A stretch of 64,000 nucleotides of DNA from Legionella beliardensis (GTDB lineage Bacteria > Pseudomonadota > Gammaproteobacteria > Legionellales > Legionellaceae). This document shows positions 50,668-59,302 of the stretch, piece by piece. The notes beneath the pieces were generated by a model. That model had not been told where the DNA came from and did no database searches. It saw only the letters and a program-made list of their open reading frames with translations. Within the stretch, counting starts at the first letter, position 1. The number at the start of each line of letters is the position of its first letter. The DNA lies in NCBI RefSeq assembly GCF_900452395.1, contig NZ_UGNV01000001.1, positions 285,001-349,000 on the forward strand, written 5' to 3'. Position numbers and translations under genes: made by a program.

Positions 50668-52044
50668 TTAACTCATAAAAGTTAGAGTCACTTGGAATAA
50701 TGTTTCAAGTTGGCGCACATAACGCCTTTTTAGCATCAGTAAAATCACATGGTCATTTGATTCAATCACTAATTCTTGAGTTGCTAAGATAGGTTTACCG
50801 TCACGAATGATAGCGGCAATAGAACAGCTAGGTGGTAGTTCTATTTCGGCTAATTTACGGCCCACGACATGTGACGTGTAGTGATCGCCATGGGTAACAA
50901 GCTCAATTGCTTCTGCCTCACCATCTTGTAGACGATGTACTTTAACCATATGGCCGCCTCGAAGTTTCGCTAAGATACAGCCTATAGTGATTAGTTGCGG
51001 TGAAATCGCTTGATCAATGGCACTGTCTTTGATTAATTCAACATACGCATGGCGATTAACCAAGGCCATTGCTTGGCGCACGCCCAAACGTTTAGCTTGC
51101 AGACAAGACATAATATTAGCTTCATCATCGTCAGTGACTGCACAAAAAACATCTGTAAATTCAATATTTTCGTTAATTAATAAATCGCAATCAGCTATGT
51201 CGCCCTGCAAGACAGTGCCTTTATTTAATTGTGATGCTAAATCCATGGTACGGTTTATATTGTGGTCAATGACTTTAATGCGGTAATTTGTTTCCAGCGT
51301 TTGTGCAAGCTGCGAGCCAATATGGCCACCGCCAGCAATGATAATTCGTCGATTAGGTGGAGCATAACAGCCTAAAACGACCATCAGATGCTGAATAGCT
51401 TGTGGTGGTGCAATAAATAAAACTAAATCATCATCCAATAATATAGTTTCAGGAGTTGGTTCAATGGTTGAGTTATCACGGAAGATAGTCAGGATACGAA
51501 AATCAATGTGGTTTAACTTTTGTTGTAACTCAGCCAATGTTTTGCCAGTTACGTGACCCTGCGGCGTCAGCTTAATCGTTATCATTAATAACTGGCCTTC
51601 ATCAAAATCAAAAACTTGGGTAGCGCCTGGGTAATCGATGAGGCTTTGAATATGCTCGGTAATCAGCTTTTCTGGGCTGATACAAACATCGACTGGAACA
51701 TGATCTTTATGAAAAAGCTCTGGGTATTTGTAGTAATGTTGGGAGCGAATACGGGCTATTTTCATTGGAGTTCGAAATAAACTGTAAGCGATTTGACAGC
51801 CCATCATGTTAATTTCATCGCTATTTGTTACAGCAATTAACATGTCTGCTTGTTCTATACCTGCTTCAATTAAGACACTAGGATGGGCGCCAGAGCCATG
51901 CACTGTTTGAATATCTATACGGTGGCCTAAATCCCGTAATCTATTTTCATTTAAGTCAACTAAAGTAATGTCGTTTTCTTCGCGCGCGAGATTACGTGCT
52001 AACGTGCCACCTACCTGTCCTGCACCAAGGATAACTATGCGCAT
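50668..52044 (-). CDS. trkA: Trk potassium uptake regulatory subunit TrkA
   Basis: TrkA (458 aa) is the peripheral NAD(H)-binding gating ring of TrkH. It has two RCK-N Rossmann domains (VILGAGQVGGTLARNLARE at residues 3-21 and IIAGGGHIGSQLAQTLE at about 235), each followed by a TrkA-C domain. The start overlaps the dapF stop by 10 nt, indicating translational coupling in an lptM-dapF-trkA-trkH operon. Confidence 0.96.
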   Translation of the reverse strand: MRIVILGAGQVGGTLARNLAREENDITLVDLNENRLRDLGHRIDIQTVHGSGAHPSVLIEAGIEQADMLIAVTNSDEINMMGCQIAYSLFRTPMKIARIRSQHYYKYPELFHKDHVPVDVCISPEKLITEHIQSLIDYPGATQVFDFDEGQLLMITIKLTPQGHVTGKTLAELQQKLNHIDFRILTIFRDNSTIEPTPETILLDDDLVLFIAPPQAIQHLMVVLGCYAPPNRRIIIAGGGHIGSQLAQTLETNYRIKVIDHNINRTMDLASQLNKGTVLQGDIADCDLLINENIEFTDVFCAVTDDDEANIMSCLQAKRLGVRQAMALVNRHAYVELIKDSAIDQAISPQLITIGCILAKLRGGHMVKVHRLQDGEAEAIELVTHGDHYTSHVVGRKLAEIELPPSCSIAAIIRDGKPILATQELVIESNDHVILLMLKRRYVRQLETLFQVTLTFMS

Positions 52045-52868
52045 AATATTCCCTCATAGACAAAGGTAGCAGGCCCGGTTAAAGACACAGACTGGGTGGC
52101 ATCTGACCACTCAACGCGCAAAGCGCCACCAGGTAAGAGGACGTCAATACAAGACGCTAAATTATGATAGAAGCGCGCGGCGATAGCTGCAGCGACAGCA
52201 CCACTGCCGCAAGCTCGGGTTTCGCCACAACCCCGTTCATAAACTCGCAGCGCAATACGATTATTATCAATAATTTCCATAAAGCCTGCATTGGTTTGTT
52301 CAGGAAAAAGAGAATGTTCGCTAATTTCTTTGCCTAATTCTGCGACAGGTGTATTAGCTAAATCCTCAACTAAAGTGATGGCATGTGGATTTCCTACACT
52401 TAACGCATGTATTTGATGCTGCTGGCCGTTTTTTAAAGGGAGAAAATAAAATGGCCTTTGAACTGCAGCTCGTAGCGGAATAAGCTTAGGCTCAAAAACA
52501 GGCTTGCCAAAATCGACTGTAACACTATTATCTTTATTAATCTGTAAAGACATACGTGTAGTCTTGGTTGCTACAGTAATTTTCTTTTTTTTAGTCAAAC
52601 CATAATGCGTGACAAAGCGAGCAAGACAGCGAGCACCATTGCCACATTGGCCAACTTCTTGACCATCAGCATTAAAAATTCGATAAAAAAAATCGATTGT
52701 TTTATCAATGCTCATTTCTATAAGTAGGCATTGATCAAAACCAATACCAATGTCGCGTCTAGCTAGAGTACGTATATCAAGGTTTTGCGGCTTAATAGAC
52801 TGCCTTATTGCATCTATCACAATAAAATCATTACCTAAGCCATGCATTTTAGTAAAAGAAAGTGGCAT
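52035..52868 (-). CDS. dapF: Diaminopimelate epimerase
   Basis: DapF (277 aa) converts LL- to meso-diaminopimelate for peptidoglycan and lysine. The two catalytic cysteines are present in CGNGARC (about residue 75) and in GETRACGSGA (about 217). FTKMHGLGNDFIVID is the family N terminus. It follows lptM by 12 nt. Unlike many gammaproteobacteria, lysA is not between lptM and dapF. Confidence 0.97.
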   Translation of the reverse strand: MPLSFTKMHGLGNDFIVIDAIRQSIKPQNLDIRTLARRDIGIGFDQCLLIEMSIDKTIDFFYRIFNADGQEVGQCGNGARCLARFVTHYGLTKKKKITVATKTTRMSLQINKDNSVTVDFGKPVFEPKLIPLRAAVQRPFYFLPLKNGQQHQIHALSVGNPHAITLVEDLANTPVAELGKEISEHSLFPEQTNAGFMEIIDNNRIALRVYERGCGETRACGSGAVAAAIAARFYHNLASCIDVLLPGGALRVEWSDATQSVSLTGPATFVYEGILCA

Positions 52869-52880
52869 TTTATTCTCAAA

Positions 52881-52991
52881 CTACGAAGCTACGGGCGCTT
52901 GGGTAGGCGGTGGCGGTAGATATAACGGTCCTTTTTGACCGCAAGCGGTTAAGCCTATTAATGTAAGCAACAATAAAGTTATTATTTTCAT
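52881..52991 (-). CDS. lptM: LPS-assembly lipoprotein LptM (YifL-like)
   Basis: A 36-residue lipoprotein. It begins MKIITLLLLTLIGLTAC, with the lipobox LTAC, then the LptM hallmark GQKGPLYLPPPP. In E. coli LptM stabilises assembly of the LptDE lipopolysaccharide translocon. It lies directly upstream of dapF, as in many gammaproteobacteria, which supports the identification of this very short gene. Confidence 0.93.
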   Translation of the reverse strand: MKIITLLLLTLIGLTACGQKGPLYLPPPPTQAPVAS

Positions 52992-53048
52992 GAGATAACG
53001 ATTAGTTATGTTTTAATCGATTATATAAGAAATAGGCTTATAAATCGC

Positions 53049-54332
53049 TCACATTTTTAATGAAGACCCACTTAATTCTGTTTTTTCTTCAGATTCTTCA
53101 GTGCAATTCTCACTAAGCTCATCACTTAGGCTGTCAGAAGCAGCTTCAGTGCTTATTTTCATTTCTCTTAACGTGTGAATGGCTGTTCGGGCACCTGTTG
53201 TAAGCTGTTGATAAGAGCGGGGACTTATAAAGACTAATTCTGATTGTTGAGTCAATTCTTGCTTATTATCTATTTCTTCCCAATCTAATTCAAATTGGAT
53301 AACCTCAGGTATAATCGCTTCAGAGTCAGAGCTATAAACAGGCGTTACTTTGACACGAATGTGGTCAATAGAATGCGCTCTCTTTTCAGTAAGTTTATCA
53401 ATAATGAAATTTTCAATGAGGTTTAAGGTGTCATAATTTGAAGCAGCTGTAGCTGGCATTAAATGCGCCGCTGTGTGCTGACCGCCGATACAAAGACCTC
53501 TAATATGACTCCAGTGATAATCGCTACCTTTAACTTTAATAATCGTATCTACTTCATGCGCTGCAAACACTTTACGGCATGATGCACCAGTTAAGCCATT
53601 TTGACCAAAGCGTCTTTTATGACCGCCCGCTTTATGAATGTCTTGTAATGACACTTCAAACTCTTGTGGTTTTAGCTTAGTAGCCATAAGGCCGGGTAAT
53701 TGCTCTTTAACTTCTTTAAATTTAACTTTTTGGCTCACCTTTATTCGCCCTTCTTGTTTTACAGGAGTGCATGGTTTAAAAAGTGAGACAGTTGATACGC
53801 TAGTTCCTTGTACCACTTTCTGCCTATAAACCTCACGCACTTTTGTATTTTTAGGCGTCTGCATAGTAGGGACTCCTTCATAACCTTTAGCAGGTGAAGA
53901 AGGTGTCAGGGTGGTTATTCTGACATGCTTTTCTAATTTACTTTTTTTAGCAGGTGTTAGACTGCTAGTATCTGTAATGAGTTTTCTTTGGGGGTCTTGG
54001 TTTTCTTTCTCTTGGTCATGCTCTTTTTCAACCCTTCTTTTTTTGCGAGTTAGGGGTTTCTCCGTTGGTTCTACTTGATTTTGCTTAACTTCTCTGTCTG
54101 AATTTTTTCTTTGCAGTTGTGAATTAACAGCATCAAAATCAGTATCAAGCACGACACTTAATAGATGAATTAAGCGTGATGAAGTTAATTTCTTTTTTTG
54201 ATGCTCGCTAAATAAATCATATAATTGCTGCCAATGGTGATCATTAAGCGGTTCATTTTGCCAAGTGAAATTTTCCATAGTAGGCAGTATACGCATGCAA
54301 CGTGCTTTAAATTTTTTAACTTCAGAGGGCAT
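53049..54332 (-). CDS. Candidate nucleus-targeted effector with nuclease-like segment
   Basis: A 427-residue protein of no family I can name. Residues 80-200 are basic, low-complexity and Ser/Thr-Pro rich, with two classical NLS-like motifs: RKKRRVE (96-102) and PAKKSKLE (127-134, like the c-Myc NLS). Residues about 274-299 (HWSHIRGLCIGGQHTAAHLM, then PATAASNY) resemble the His...Asn active site of DNA/RNA non-specific or HNH-type nucleases, with H277 and N299 as candidate catalytic residues. The C terminus (398-427) is Glu/Ser-rich, like the E-block export signal of Dot/Icm substrates. GGATTA stands 6 nt before the ATG. Nuclear targeting and nuclease activity are inference. Confidence 0.7.
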   Translation of the reverse strand: MPSEVKKFKARCMRILPTMENFTWQNEPLNDHHWQQLYDLFSEHQKKKLTSSRLIHLLSVVLDTDFDAVNSQLQRKNSDREVKQNQVEPTEKPLTRKKRRVEKEHDQEKENQDPQRKLITDTSSLTPAKKSKLEKHVRITTLTPSSPAKGYEGVPTMQTPKNTKVREVYRQKVVQGTSVSTVSLFKPCTPVKQEGRIKVSQKVKFKEVKEQLPGLMATKLKPQEFEVSLQDIHKAGGHKRRFGQNGLTGASCRKVFAAHEVDTIIKVKGSDYHWSHIRGLCIGGQHTAAHLMPATAASNYDTLNLIENFIIDKLTEKRAHSIDHIRVKVTPVYSSDSEAIIPEVIQFELDWEEIDNKQELTQQSELVFISPRSYQQLTTGARTAIHTLREMKISTEAASDSLSDELSENCTEESEEKTELSGSSLKM

Positions 54333-54653
54333 GGGCTAATCCTAAATCAAGGTTTTTCAAAAAATAAACAATATAATTATAAATCATTCATGTTGATTAT
54401 AAAAGATCCTTTATAAAATATTTAAGATAAAGCTAGGATATAACCTGTAAAGGTAAGTAATTAAATTAAGCGTTAGAGATGATTTAATAAGCAAGATAGC
54501 TTAAACTAGTCAGTTTCAGTAAATATTAGAAAATAGATAGATTGAGTCCAGTAGCTCAAAACTTGATTTCGGCGTTTTTGATGGAAAAACCGCTCTAGCT
54601 TAACTTTATAGGTGAGGCGAATTAACCTTCTATCAATAACGTATCTTTCTGGA

Positions 54654-54784
54654 TTGCTTCGCTTTGCTCGCAAGGCATTGTTGCGAATAAACTAAAACCT
54701 AGCTTAGGCGCAGGTCCATAGGGCCGAAACCCGGGTTTCACTTCGTTTCACCCAGGCTACTTGCTTGCTTCGTTTTGCTCGCAA
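54654..54784. repeat. REP-like block
   Basis: Two copies of TTGCTTCG[C/T]TTTGCTCGCAA (54654-54673 and 54765-54784; one base differs) bracket a dispersed repeat copy and the palindrome GAAACCCGGGTTTC. CCCGGGT with ACCCAGG (about 54730-54755) can pair into a hairpin with one G-U. It resembles the short repeats scattered between genes in Legionella genomes. Confidence 0.7.
54673..54757 (+). repeat. Dispersed repeat, copy 1
   Basis: Shares with 59303-59389 the order GGCATTGTT, ATAAACTAAAA, GCAGGTCC, AACCC, ACTTCGTTTCA, CCAG. Both copies are intergenic and in the same orientation, next to genes on the plus strand. Confidence 0.75.
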
Positions 54785-54848
54785 AGACAGGAAAATTGCG
54801 GAATTAAGTTAACAGAGTAAAATTATAAAGATTAATTTTGGAGTATGA

Positions 54849-55511
54849 GTGACAACGTTTAATTCTAAAGATGTGTTATTAACAAATTGCTGTGTCATTT
54901 GGATGCATGGCCTTGGGGCAGATGGTTCTGATATGGCAAGTTTAGCAGCCATGCAACCGATAGCTAATTTAGCCTTAGAGCATATTTGTCTTGATGCACC
55001 CGTTCGGGCAGTGACCTTAAATGCCGGTATGCACATGCGAGCTTGGTATGATATCGTTGGTCTAGCTTTAACAGATAGAGAAGATAGAGAAGGTATTTTA
55101 CAATCATCTAACCAAATTATGGACGTTATTAACGAGCAGGTGCGCGCAGGTTTTGCGCCTGAGAACATTGTCCTTGCAGGTTTTTCTCAGGGTGGGGCAA
55201 TGGCGCTATATACAGCCCTACATTGCCATTTACCTTTAGCTGGTGTGATTGCTTTGTCTGCTTACTTGCCACTCGCTTTAGAATGTAAGCCTGTTATGGC
55301 AAAAGATACCCCGATTTTTTTGGGATCAGGTCTCTATGATCCCCTTGTATTACCGGTTTGGACAGCGCAAAGCAAGGATTGGCTCATGGCTAATGGTTTT
55401 AATAACATCACCTGGAAACAATACCCGATGGAACACGCCATTTGTCCTACAGAAATTCAAGATATTGCCAATTGGTTAGCTAGTCAGATTAAAGGAGCTC
55501 AGAGGGTATGA
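54849..55511 (+). CDS. Carboxylesterase/phospholipase (alpha/beta hydrolase)
   Basis: A 220-residue serine hydrolase of the carboxylesterase-2/acyl-protein thioesterase family. The catalytic Ser lies in GFSQGG (about 117), the Asp in GSGLYDPLV (about 168) and the His in MEHAIC (about 199). The oxyanion segment WMHGLGADGSD is at 18-28. No signal peptide, so cytosolic. Start is GTG at 54849 with TTGGAG a few nt upstream. Its stop overlaps the ratA ATG by four bases. Confidence 0.88.
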   Translation: MTTFNSKDVLLTNCCVIWMHGLGADGSDMASLAAMQPIANLALEHICLDAPVRAVTLNAGMHMRAWYDIVGLALTDREDREGILQSSNQIMDVINEQVRAGFAPENIVLAGFSQGGAMALYTALHCHLPLAGVIALSAYLPLALECKPVMAKDTPIFLGSGLYDPLVLPVWTAQSKDWLMANGFNNITWKQYPMEHAICPTEIQDIANWLASQIKGAQRV

Positions 55512-55942
55512 CAGTTGTTAAGAAGTCGCGGGTTGTTTCTTTTACCTGTGAGCAAATGTTTAATTTAGTCCATGATGTAGCACGCTATCAAGAATTTTTA
55601 CCTTATTGTTCAGAGAGCTTAGTGCAGCATCGCGATGAAGATGAGATCCAAGCGACGTTAGTGATTTCTGCAGCAGGTATGAGTAAATCATTTACTACTA
55701 AAAATCGTCACCAATTAAATAAAATGATTGAAATTCGCTTAGTCGATGGGCCTTTTAAACATTTAGAAGGATTTTGGCGTTTTGATGAGGTACCCGAAGG
55801 CTGTCAAATTTGTTTTGATTTAGAATTTGAGTTTGCTGGCAGGATGTTTTCGCTGTTGTTAGGGCCTATTTTTGAGCAGGTAACTGACAAAATGGTTGAT
55901 GCTTTTTGTGAGCGAGCTGAGTCTTTGTATGGTCAACGTTGA
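55508..55942 (+). CDS. ratA: RatA, START/Coq10-family protein
   Basis: A 144-residue Coq10/START-domain protein. VVSFTCEQMFNLVHDVARYQEFLPYC and the C-terminal LLLGPIFEQVTDKMVDAFCERA are typical. In E. coli the homologue RatA (YfjG) was described as an inhibitor of ribosome subunit joining, while the family is otherwise linked to ubiquinone binding; the role here is open. It overlaps rnfH by 14 nt, as ratA-ratB pairs commonly do. Confidence 0.92.
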   Translation: MTVVKKSRVVSFTCEQMFNLVHDVARYQEFLPYCSESLVQHRDEDEIQATLVISAAGMSKSFTTKNRHQLNKMIEIRLVDGPFKHLEGFWRFDEVPEGCQICFDLEFEFAGRMFSLLLGPIFEQVTDKMVDAFCERAESLYGQR

Positions 55943-56201
55943 AATAGTCTATGTTGCCAGCGATCAAACATTGACGCATTTGCATTGTACTTTACCCAAT
56001 GGCGCCACAGTAAATGATGCGCTGTTGCAATCAGGACTGTATAGCCGTTGTCCAGAAACACAAGGGTTACCTGTTGGGATTTTTTCAAAACGTGTCGAAG
56101 GAACAACGACGTTAAAATCGGGCGATCGCATTGAAATTTATCGCCCGCTTAGCAATGACCCTAAGGAAAAACGTCGCGCGCGGGCTAAAAAAGACAGTTA
56201 A
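55929..56201 (+). CDS. rnfH: RnfH family ubiquitin-like-fold protein (RatB)
   Basis: A 90-residue RnfH/RatB protein. VNVEIVYVASDQTLTHLHC and GDRIEIYRPLSNDPKEKRRARA are family signatures; the fold is ThiS/MoaD-like. The start is ATG 55929 inside ratA, since upstream residues of the open frame do not fit. The end overlaps the convergent bamE by four bases. Confidence 0.92.
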   Translation: MVNVEIVYVASDQTLTHLHCTLPNGATVNDALLQSGLYSRCPETQGLPVGIFSKRVEGTTTLKSGDRIEIYRPLSNDPKEKRRARAKKDS

Positions 56202-56524
56202 GGGCGATGTTCAATTGTTACTAGGGTATTATGTTTAAAATACAATACCACATTGCGTACTTCAGTAGCGCTGTTACCGCGACGCCAAGTGTAAGCATAA
56301 TCCCAGCGATCATTATTAAAGGTGGGGCTTAAAAGGCTCGTTCCCATCAAAATCGCGACGTCTTCTTTACTCATGCCAGCTCGTAGCCGTTCAATTTTTT
56401 CTTGCGGTAATAAGTTACCTTGTTGTACAACACGTCTAGCAAAATCATAGGACATACATTGAGTTAATGAGAGTGAGGCAGTAATCAGTAAAATAATGGG
56501 TGAGAATCTCATTTTTTTGCTCAT
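56198..56524 (-). CDS. bamE: Outer membrane assembly lipoprotein BamE
   Basis: BamE (SmpA/OmlA, about 108 aa) is an accessory lipoprotein of the BAM complex that inserts outer membrane proteins. A short signal peptide ends in SLTQC, whose Cys would be lipidated. LRAGMSKEDVAILMGTSLL and the YTWRRGN strand are typical of the SmpA fold. The start is uncertain: ATGs at 56542, 56524 and 56512 are in frame, none with a clear ribosome binding site. I take 56524, which gives a lysine-containing n-region. It is divergent from fur. Confidence 0.88.
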   Translation of the reverse strand: MSKKMRFSPIILLITASLSLTQCMSYDFARRVVQQGNLLPQEKIERLRAGMSKEDVAILMGTSLLSPTFNNDRWDYAYTWRRGNSATEVRNVVLYFKHNTLVTIEHRP

Positions 56525-56603
56525 TATTAAAAATTTCGCCATAATATCATGCTATCTTTAGAAAAAACACCTGCTTTAGGTCACGATATCTAGGAGTTTG
56601 CCT

Positions 56604-57014
56604 GTGGAAGAAAGTCAGCAATTAAAAGACGCTGGATTAAAAATTACCATGCCACGCTTAAAAGTACTACAGATTTTAGAGCAATCGGCCAACCATCATT
56701 TAAGTGCTGAAGCTGTTTATAAAAAGCTGTTAGACACAGGTGAGGATGTAGGATTAGCAACTATTTATCGGGTATTAACGCAATTTGAAACAGCCGGTCT
56801 AGTCTCTCGTCATAATTTTGAAGGAGGGCACTCGGTATTTGAGTTATCTCAGGGTGAGCATCATGATCATCTGGTCTGTGTAAAGTGCGGTAAAGTAGAA
56901 GAGTTTATCGACGAAATGATCGAACAGCGGCAGCAATTAATTGCCAAGCAAGCGAATTTTAAAATGACGGATCACGCATTAAATATTTATGGTCTTTGCC
57001 CAGACTGCCAATAA
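56604..57014 (+). CDS. fur: Ferric uptake regulator Fur
   Basis: Fur (136 aa) is the iron-responsive repressor. A winged helix (LKDAGLKITMPRLKVLQILEQ, given in part: LKITMPRLKVLQILE) and the DNA-reading region GEDVGLATIYRVLTQFE come first. The metal-binding HHDHLVCVKCGKVEEF and C-terminal CPDC follow. I choose GTG 56604 because AGGAG (56592-56596) lies 7 nt upstream; the TTG at 56598 is too close. fur next to bamE is a common gammaproteobacterial arrangement. Confidence 0.96.
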   Translation: MEESQQLKDAGLKITMPRLKVLQILEQSANHHLSAEAVYKKLLDTGEDVGLATIYRVLTQFETAGLVSRHNFEGGHSVFELSQGEHHDHLVCVKCGKVEEFIDEMIEQRQQLIAKQANFKMTDHALNIYGLCPDCQ

Positions 57015-57125
57015 ATTACTACTAATGTGTAAATTAATAAAATCCACTGCTTTATAAGTAAACCTTTTGTTTAATTATTATGATATAGTATAATATCATT
57101 TTTTATAAAATTACTTAGGTCGTTT

Positions 57126-59282
57126 ATGCAGTTAGGTCCTTATTGGTGTGAAGAGCAGCGCTTATGGGTGCGCTTTAGTGTGCAGGACGATAAATCGTGC
57201 GTGGCTGAAGTGGCGAATTCAAAAAAAGATGATTTATCTACTACCACGCCCTGGACAAGGGCAGAAACTGATTTTTGGGCAGTAAGTGCTGAGTTGCTAC
57301 CGCCTGGGCAGGATGTAAAAGATTATTCTATCATTGACGTTAATTATGGCTTTTGCTTAAGAGACGGCACTCTATATAGAACAGACTGGCATCGCTCACC
57401 TTATATAAGGGAAAACCAATTTGAGATGGGCTACCTAGATGGAGATCAATTTAAGCGTATTAATCCTAATCAATTAGGTGCAGCGGATCCATTTGCTAAT
57501 CAAGCGGCTCCTGAATCCGTGAAACATACATTAAGTGAGTTGCCATGTACGCCAGAAATGCAAGTAGCCCAACAAGCGGCCCAACAAGAGCGGTGGCAAA
57601 GCTGGAAGCAGTCAGCAGCAAGAAGCAGCTTAATAAATCAGGTTATTTTAACCAGTGATTTACCCGAACTAGAAGAAAAACTAACAACACTCGCAGATGC
57701 AAGAGGTGTGTTATATAGTTATTGTGGTTCAGAGATTGCGGGATTGCTAGACCCTAATTTATATGATGATTTTTCTAGGTATTTAGCTAAATTAGAAGAA
57801 ATAAGTGATGAGAGAAGTGACTTATATCAAGGACTTATTCATATAGCCTCGCAAACAGCATTCGATCGGGAAACAGCGCTCAATCCTGGTAATCAAAATG
57901 CTAATTTAAAGCAGCACTTATACCTAAGTAAGTTAAACTATTTTCTGGATTTAATCGCCGCAGAAAGAGAAAATTTATTAGCATGTCTCCATTTGCCAAT
58001 TACCCCCCTAGATTATGTTATGCCAGAAATTCGTAGCCCCCGAATCGCATTAGCTACTGATAGAAAAGAGAATGGAGAGGATGAGCATGATTGGGTTAGT
58101 GATTTAAGTGAAGAAGAGCAATTAGAGCTAGTTATTGCTCAATCTTTGCAAGCAGAAACAATCACGAGAGAGCAATGGCTTGCACGAAAAGAGTATGGTG
58201 AGCCATTCATTGAAGAGAATTATGATAGAGACTCTTTTTTAGCAAATACAGATGATTTATCTGAAGACCAGTTCATCAGTTCGCCGTTGTCTACACGTCA
58301 TGAGCCTGATAGCTCCCTATTGCATGATTTAGACGAAGAAGAGCAGGTAAGAATAGCTAAAGCTAGATCTTTACGAGATCAAGAATATGAAAGGGATGAA
58401 AAAACATCTACGGGGCAATCTTTCTACTCTCAAAGCTCTAGTGAAGATGAAGAGTCTTTCTCATCAAGTGATGATGATTTACCAAGTCATTCATCTATTG
58501 CTAGGATTAGAGAAGAAGAGCCACGTGTGCGAGATAATCTTCACTCATCTCAAGAGTGGCAAAATAGGATTTATACCGAGCAGCGTTTAACAAGTGCGTA
58601 TACTATGGCGAGTAACTTCCCTAAACCAGAAAATCACGAATCCTCACGTCCTTTTTTCTTCCCAGAGGCGGTAACGCCAGAGAAGGAAGATGAAGAATCT
58701 CTTTCATCGAGTGATGATGATTTGTCAGGTAATTCCTCTGAAGAAGAGGATATAGAGTCGCGCGTGTTTTCTCATTTAGGCGAGGAAAGCGAGTATGATG
58801 CTGCTTTGGGGGCCGAGCTACATCACGAGCGCAATGAGTCAGTGCCACAAGCCGTAATTGATGAATCTACTCTTTTGGCGATAAAGAATGCAGTTAACAT
58901 GGCTGTAACTAATTATCAGGATTGGTATAATGCAGACTCATCGGCGCATCATGACAATAAATATTTTCGTGGCCCGCATGGCTTTTTTAGCAAGCTCTTT
59001 TTTCATGGAATGACAGGGCAGAAAAGGGCAGATGATCTAAATAAGCAAATCCAGGAAGTAGAAAATAAAGATGAGATTATTGGTATGATCAATACATTCC
59101 TATGTGATCCTAATCGCCGCTATCGTGGCCATTCTTTTAGCTCGTTTTTATTAGATCAATTAAGTCAACTGCCGGAAGAGTTACCATGGCATGGATTAGA
59201 ACCTAGTCCTGGAACTAATCATTATAGTCAGGCAGAAGTTATAGAAAGGCTTGCAGAAAAAAACATCTATTCTTCAACCTAA
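57126..59282 (+). CDS. Large acidic protein with UIM-like motifs, candidate effector
   Basis: A 718-residue protein I cannot assign to a family. Residues 327-344 (LSEEEQLELVIAQSLQAE) closely resemble the ubiquitin-interacting motif (acidic cluster, hydrophobics, Ser-Leu), with Val where UIMs usually have Ala. A second stretch at 402-420 (DEEEQVRIAKARSLRDQE) has both the Ala and Ser. Two acid-serine blocks repeat almost exactly (EDEESFSSSDDDL about 440-452; EDEESLSSSDDDL about 525-545). The N and C parts look folded and tryptophan-rich (WCEEQRLWVRF). No membrane helices. A TATAAT-like sequence precedes it. I infer a secreted, ubiquitin-binding effector; export is not shown. Confidence 0.68.
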   Translation: MQLGPYWCEEQRLWVRFSVQDDKSCVAEVANSKKDDLSTTTPWTRAETDFWAVSAELLPPGQDVKDYSIIDVNYGFCLRDGTLYRTDWHRSPYIRENQFEMGYLDGDQFKRINPNQLGAADPFANQAAPESVKHTLSELPCTPEMQVAQQAAQQERWQSWKQSAARSSLINQVILTSDLPELEEKLTTLADARGVLYSYCGSEIAGLLDPNLYDDFSRYLAKLEEISDERSDLYQGLIHIASQTAFDRETALNPGNQNANLKQHLYLSKLNYFLDLIAAERENLLACLHLPITPLDYVMPEIRSPRIALATDRKENGEDEHDWVSDLSEEEQLELVIAQSLQAETITREQWLARKEYGEPFIEENYDRDSFLANTDDLSEDQFISSPLSTRHEPDSSLLHDLDEEEQVRIAKARSLRDQEYERDEKTSTGQSFYSQSSSEDEESFSSSDDDLPSHSSIARIREEEPRVRDNLHSSQEWQNRIYTEQRLTSAYTMASNFPKPENHESSRPFFFPEAVTPEKEDEESLSSSDDDLSGNSSEEEDIESRVFSHLGEESEYDAALGAELHHERNESVPQAVIDESTLLAIKNAVNMAVTNYQDWYNADSSAHHDNKYFRGPHGFFSKLFFHGMTGQKRADDLNKQIQEVENKDEIIGMINTFLCDPNRRYRGHSFSSFLLDQLSQLPEELPWHGLEPSPGTNHYSQAEVIERLAEKNIYSST

Positions 59283-59302
59283 TAAAGGACGTCGATTTTG
59301 TT

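Larger units (their letters stand above)
54333..54848. other. Gene-free intergenic region with degenerate repeats
   Basis: 516 nt without a supported gene. The left part (54333-54600) is AT-rich and I see nothing definite in it. The right part contains REP-like DNA: TTGCTTCGYTTTGCTCGCAA at 54654-54673 and 54765-54784, a perfect palindrome GAAACCCGGGTTTC (54726-54739), and one copy of an approximately 85-nt dispersed repeat (54673-54757). Confidence 0.6.
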
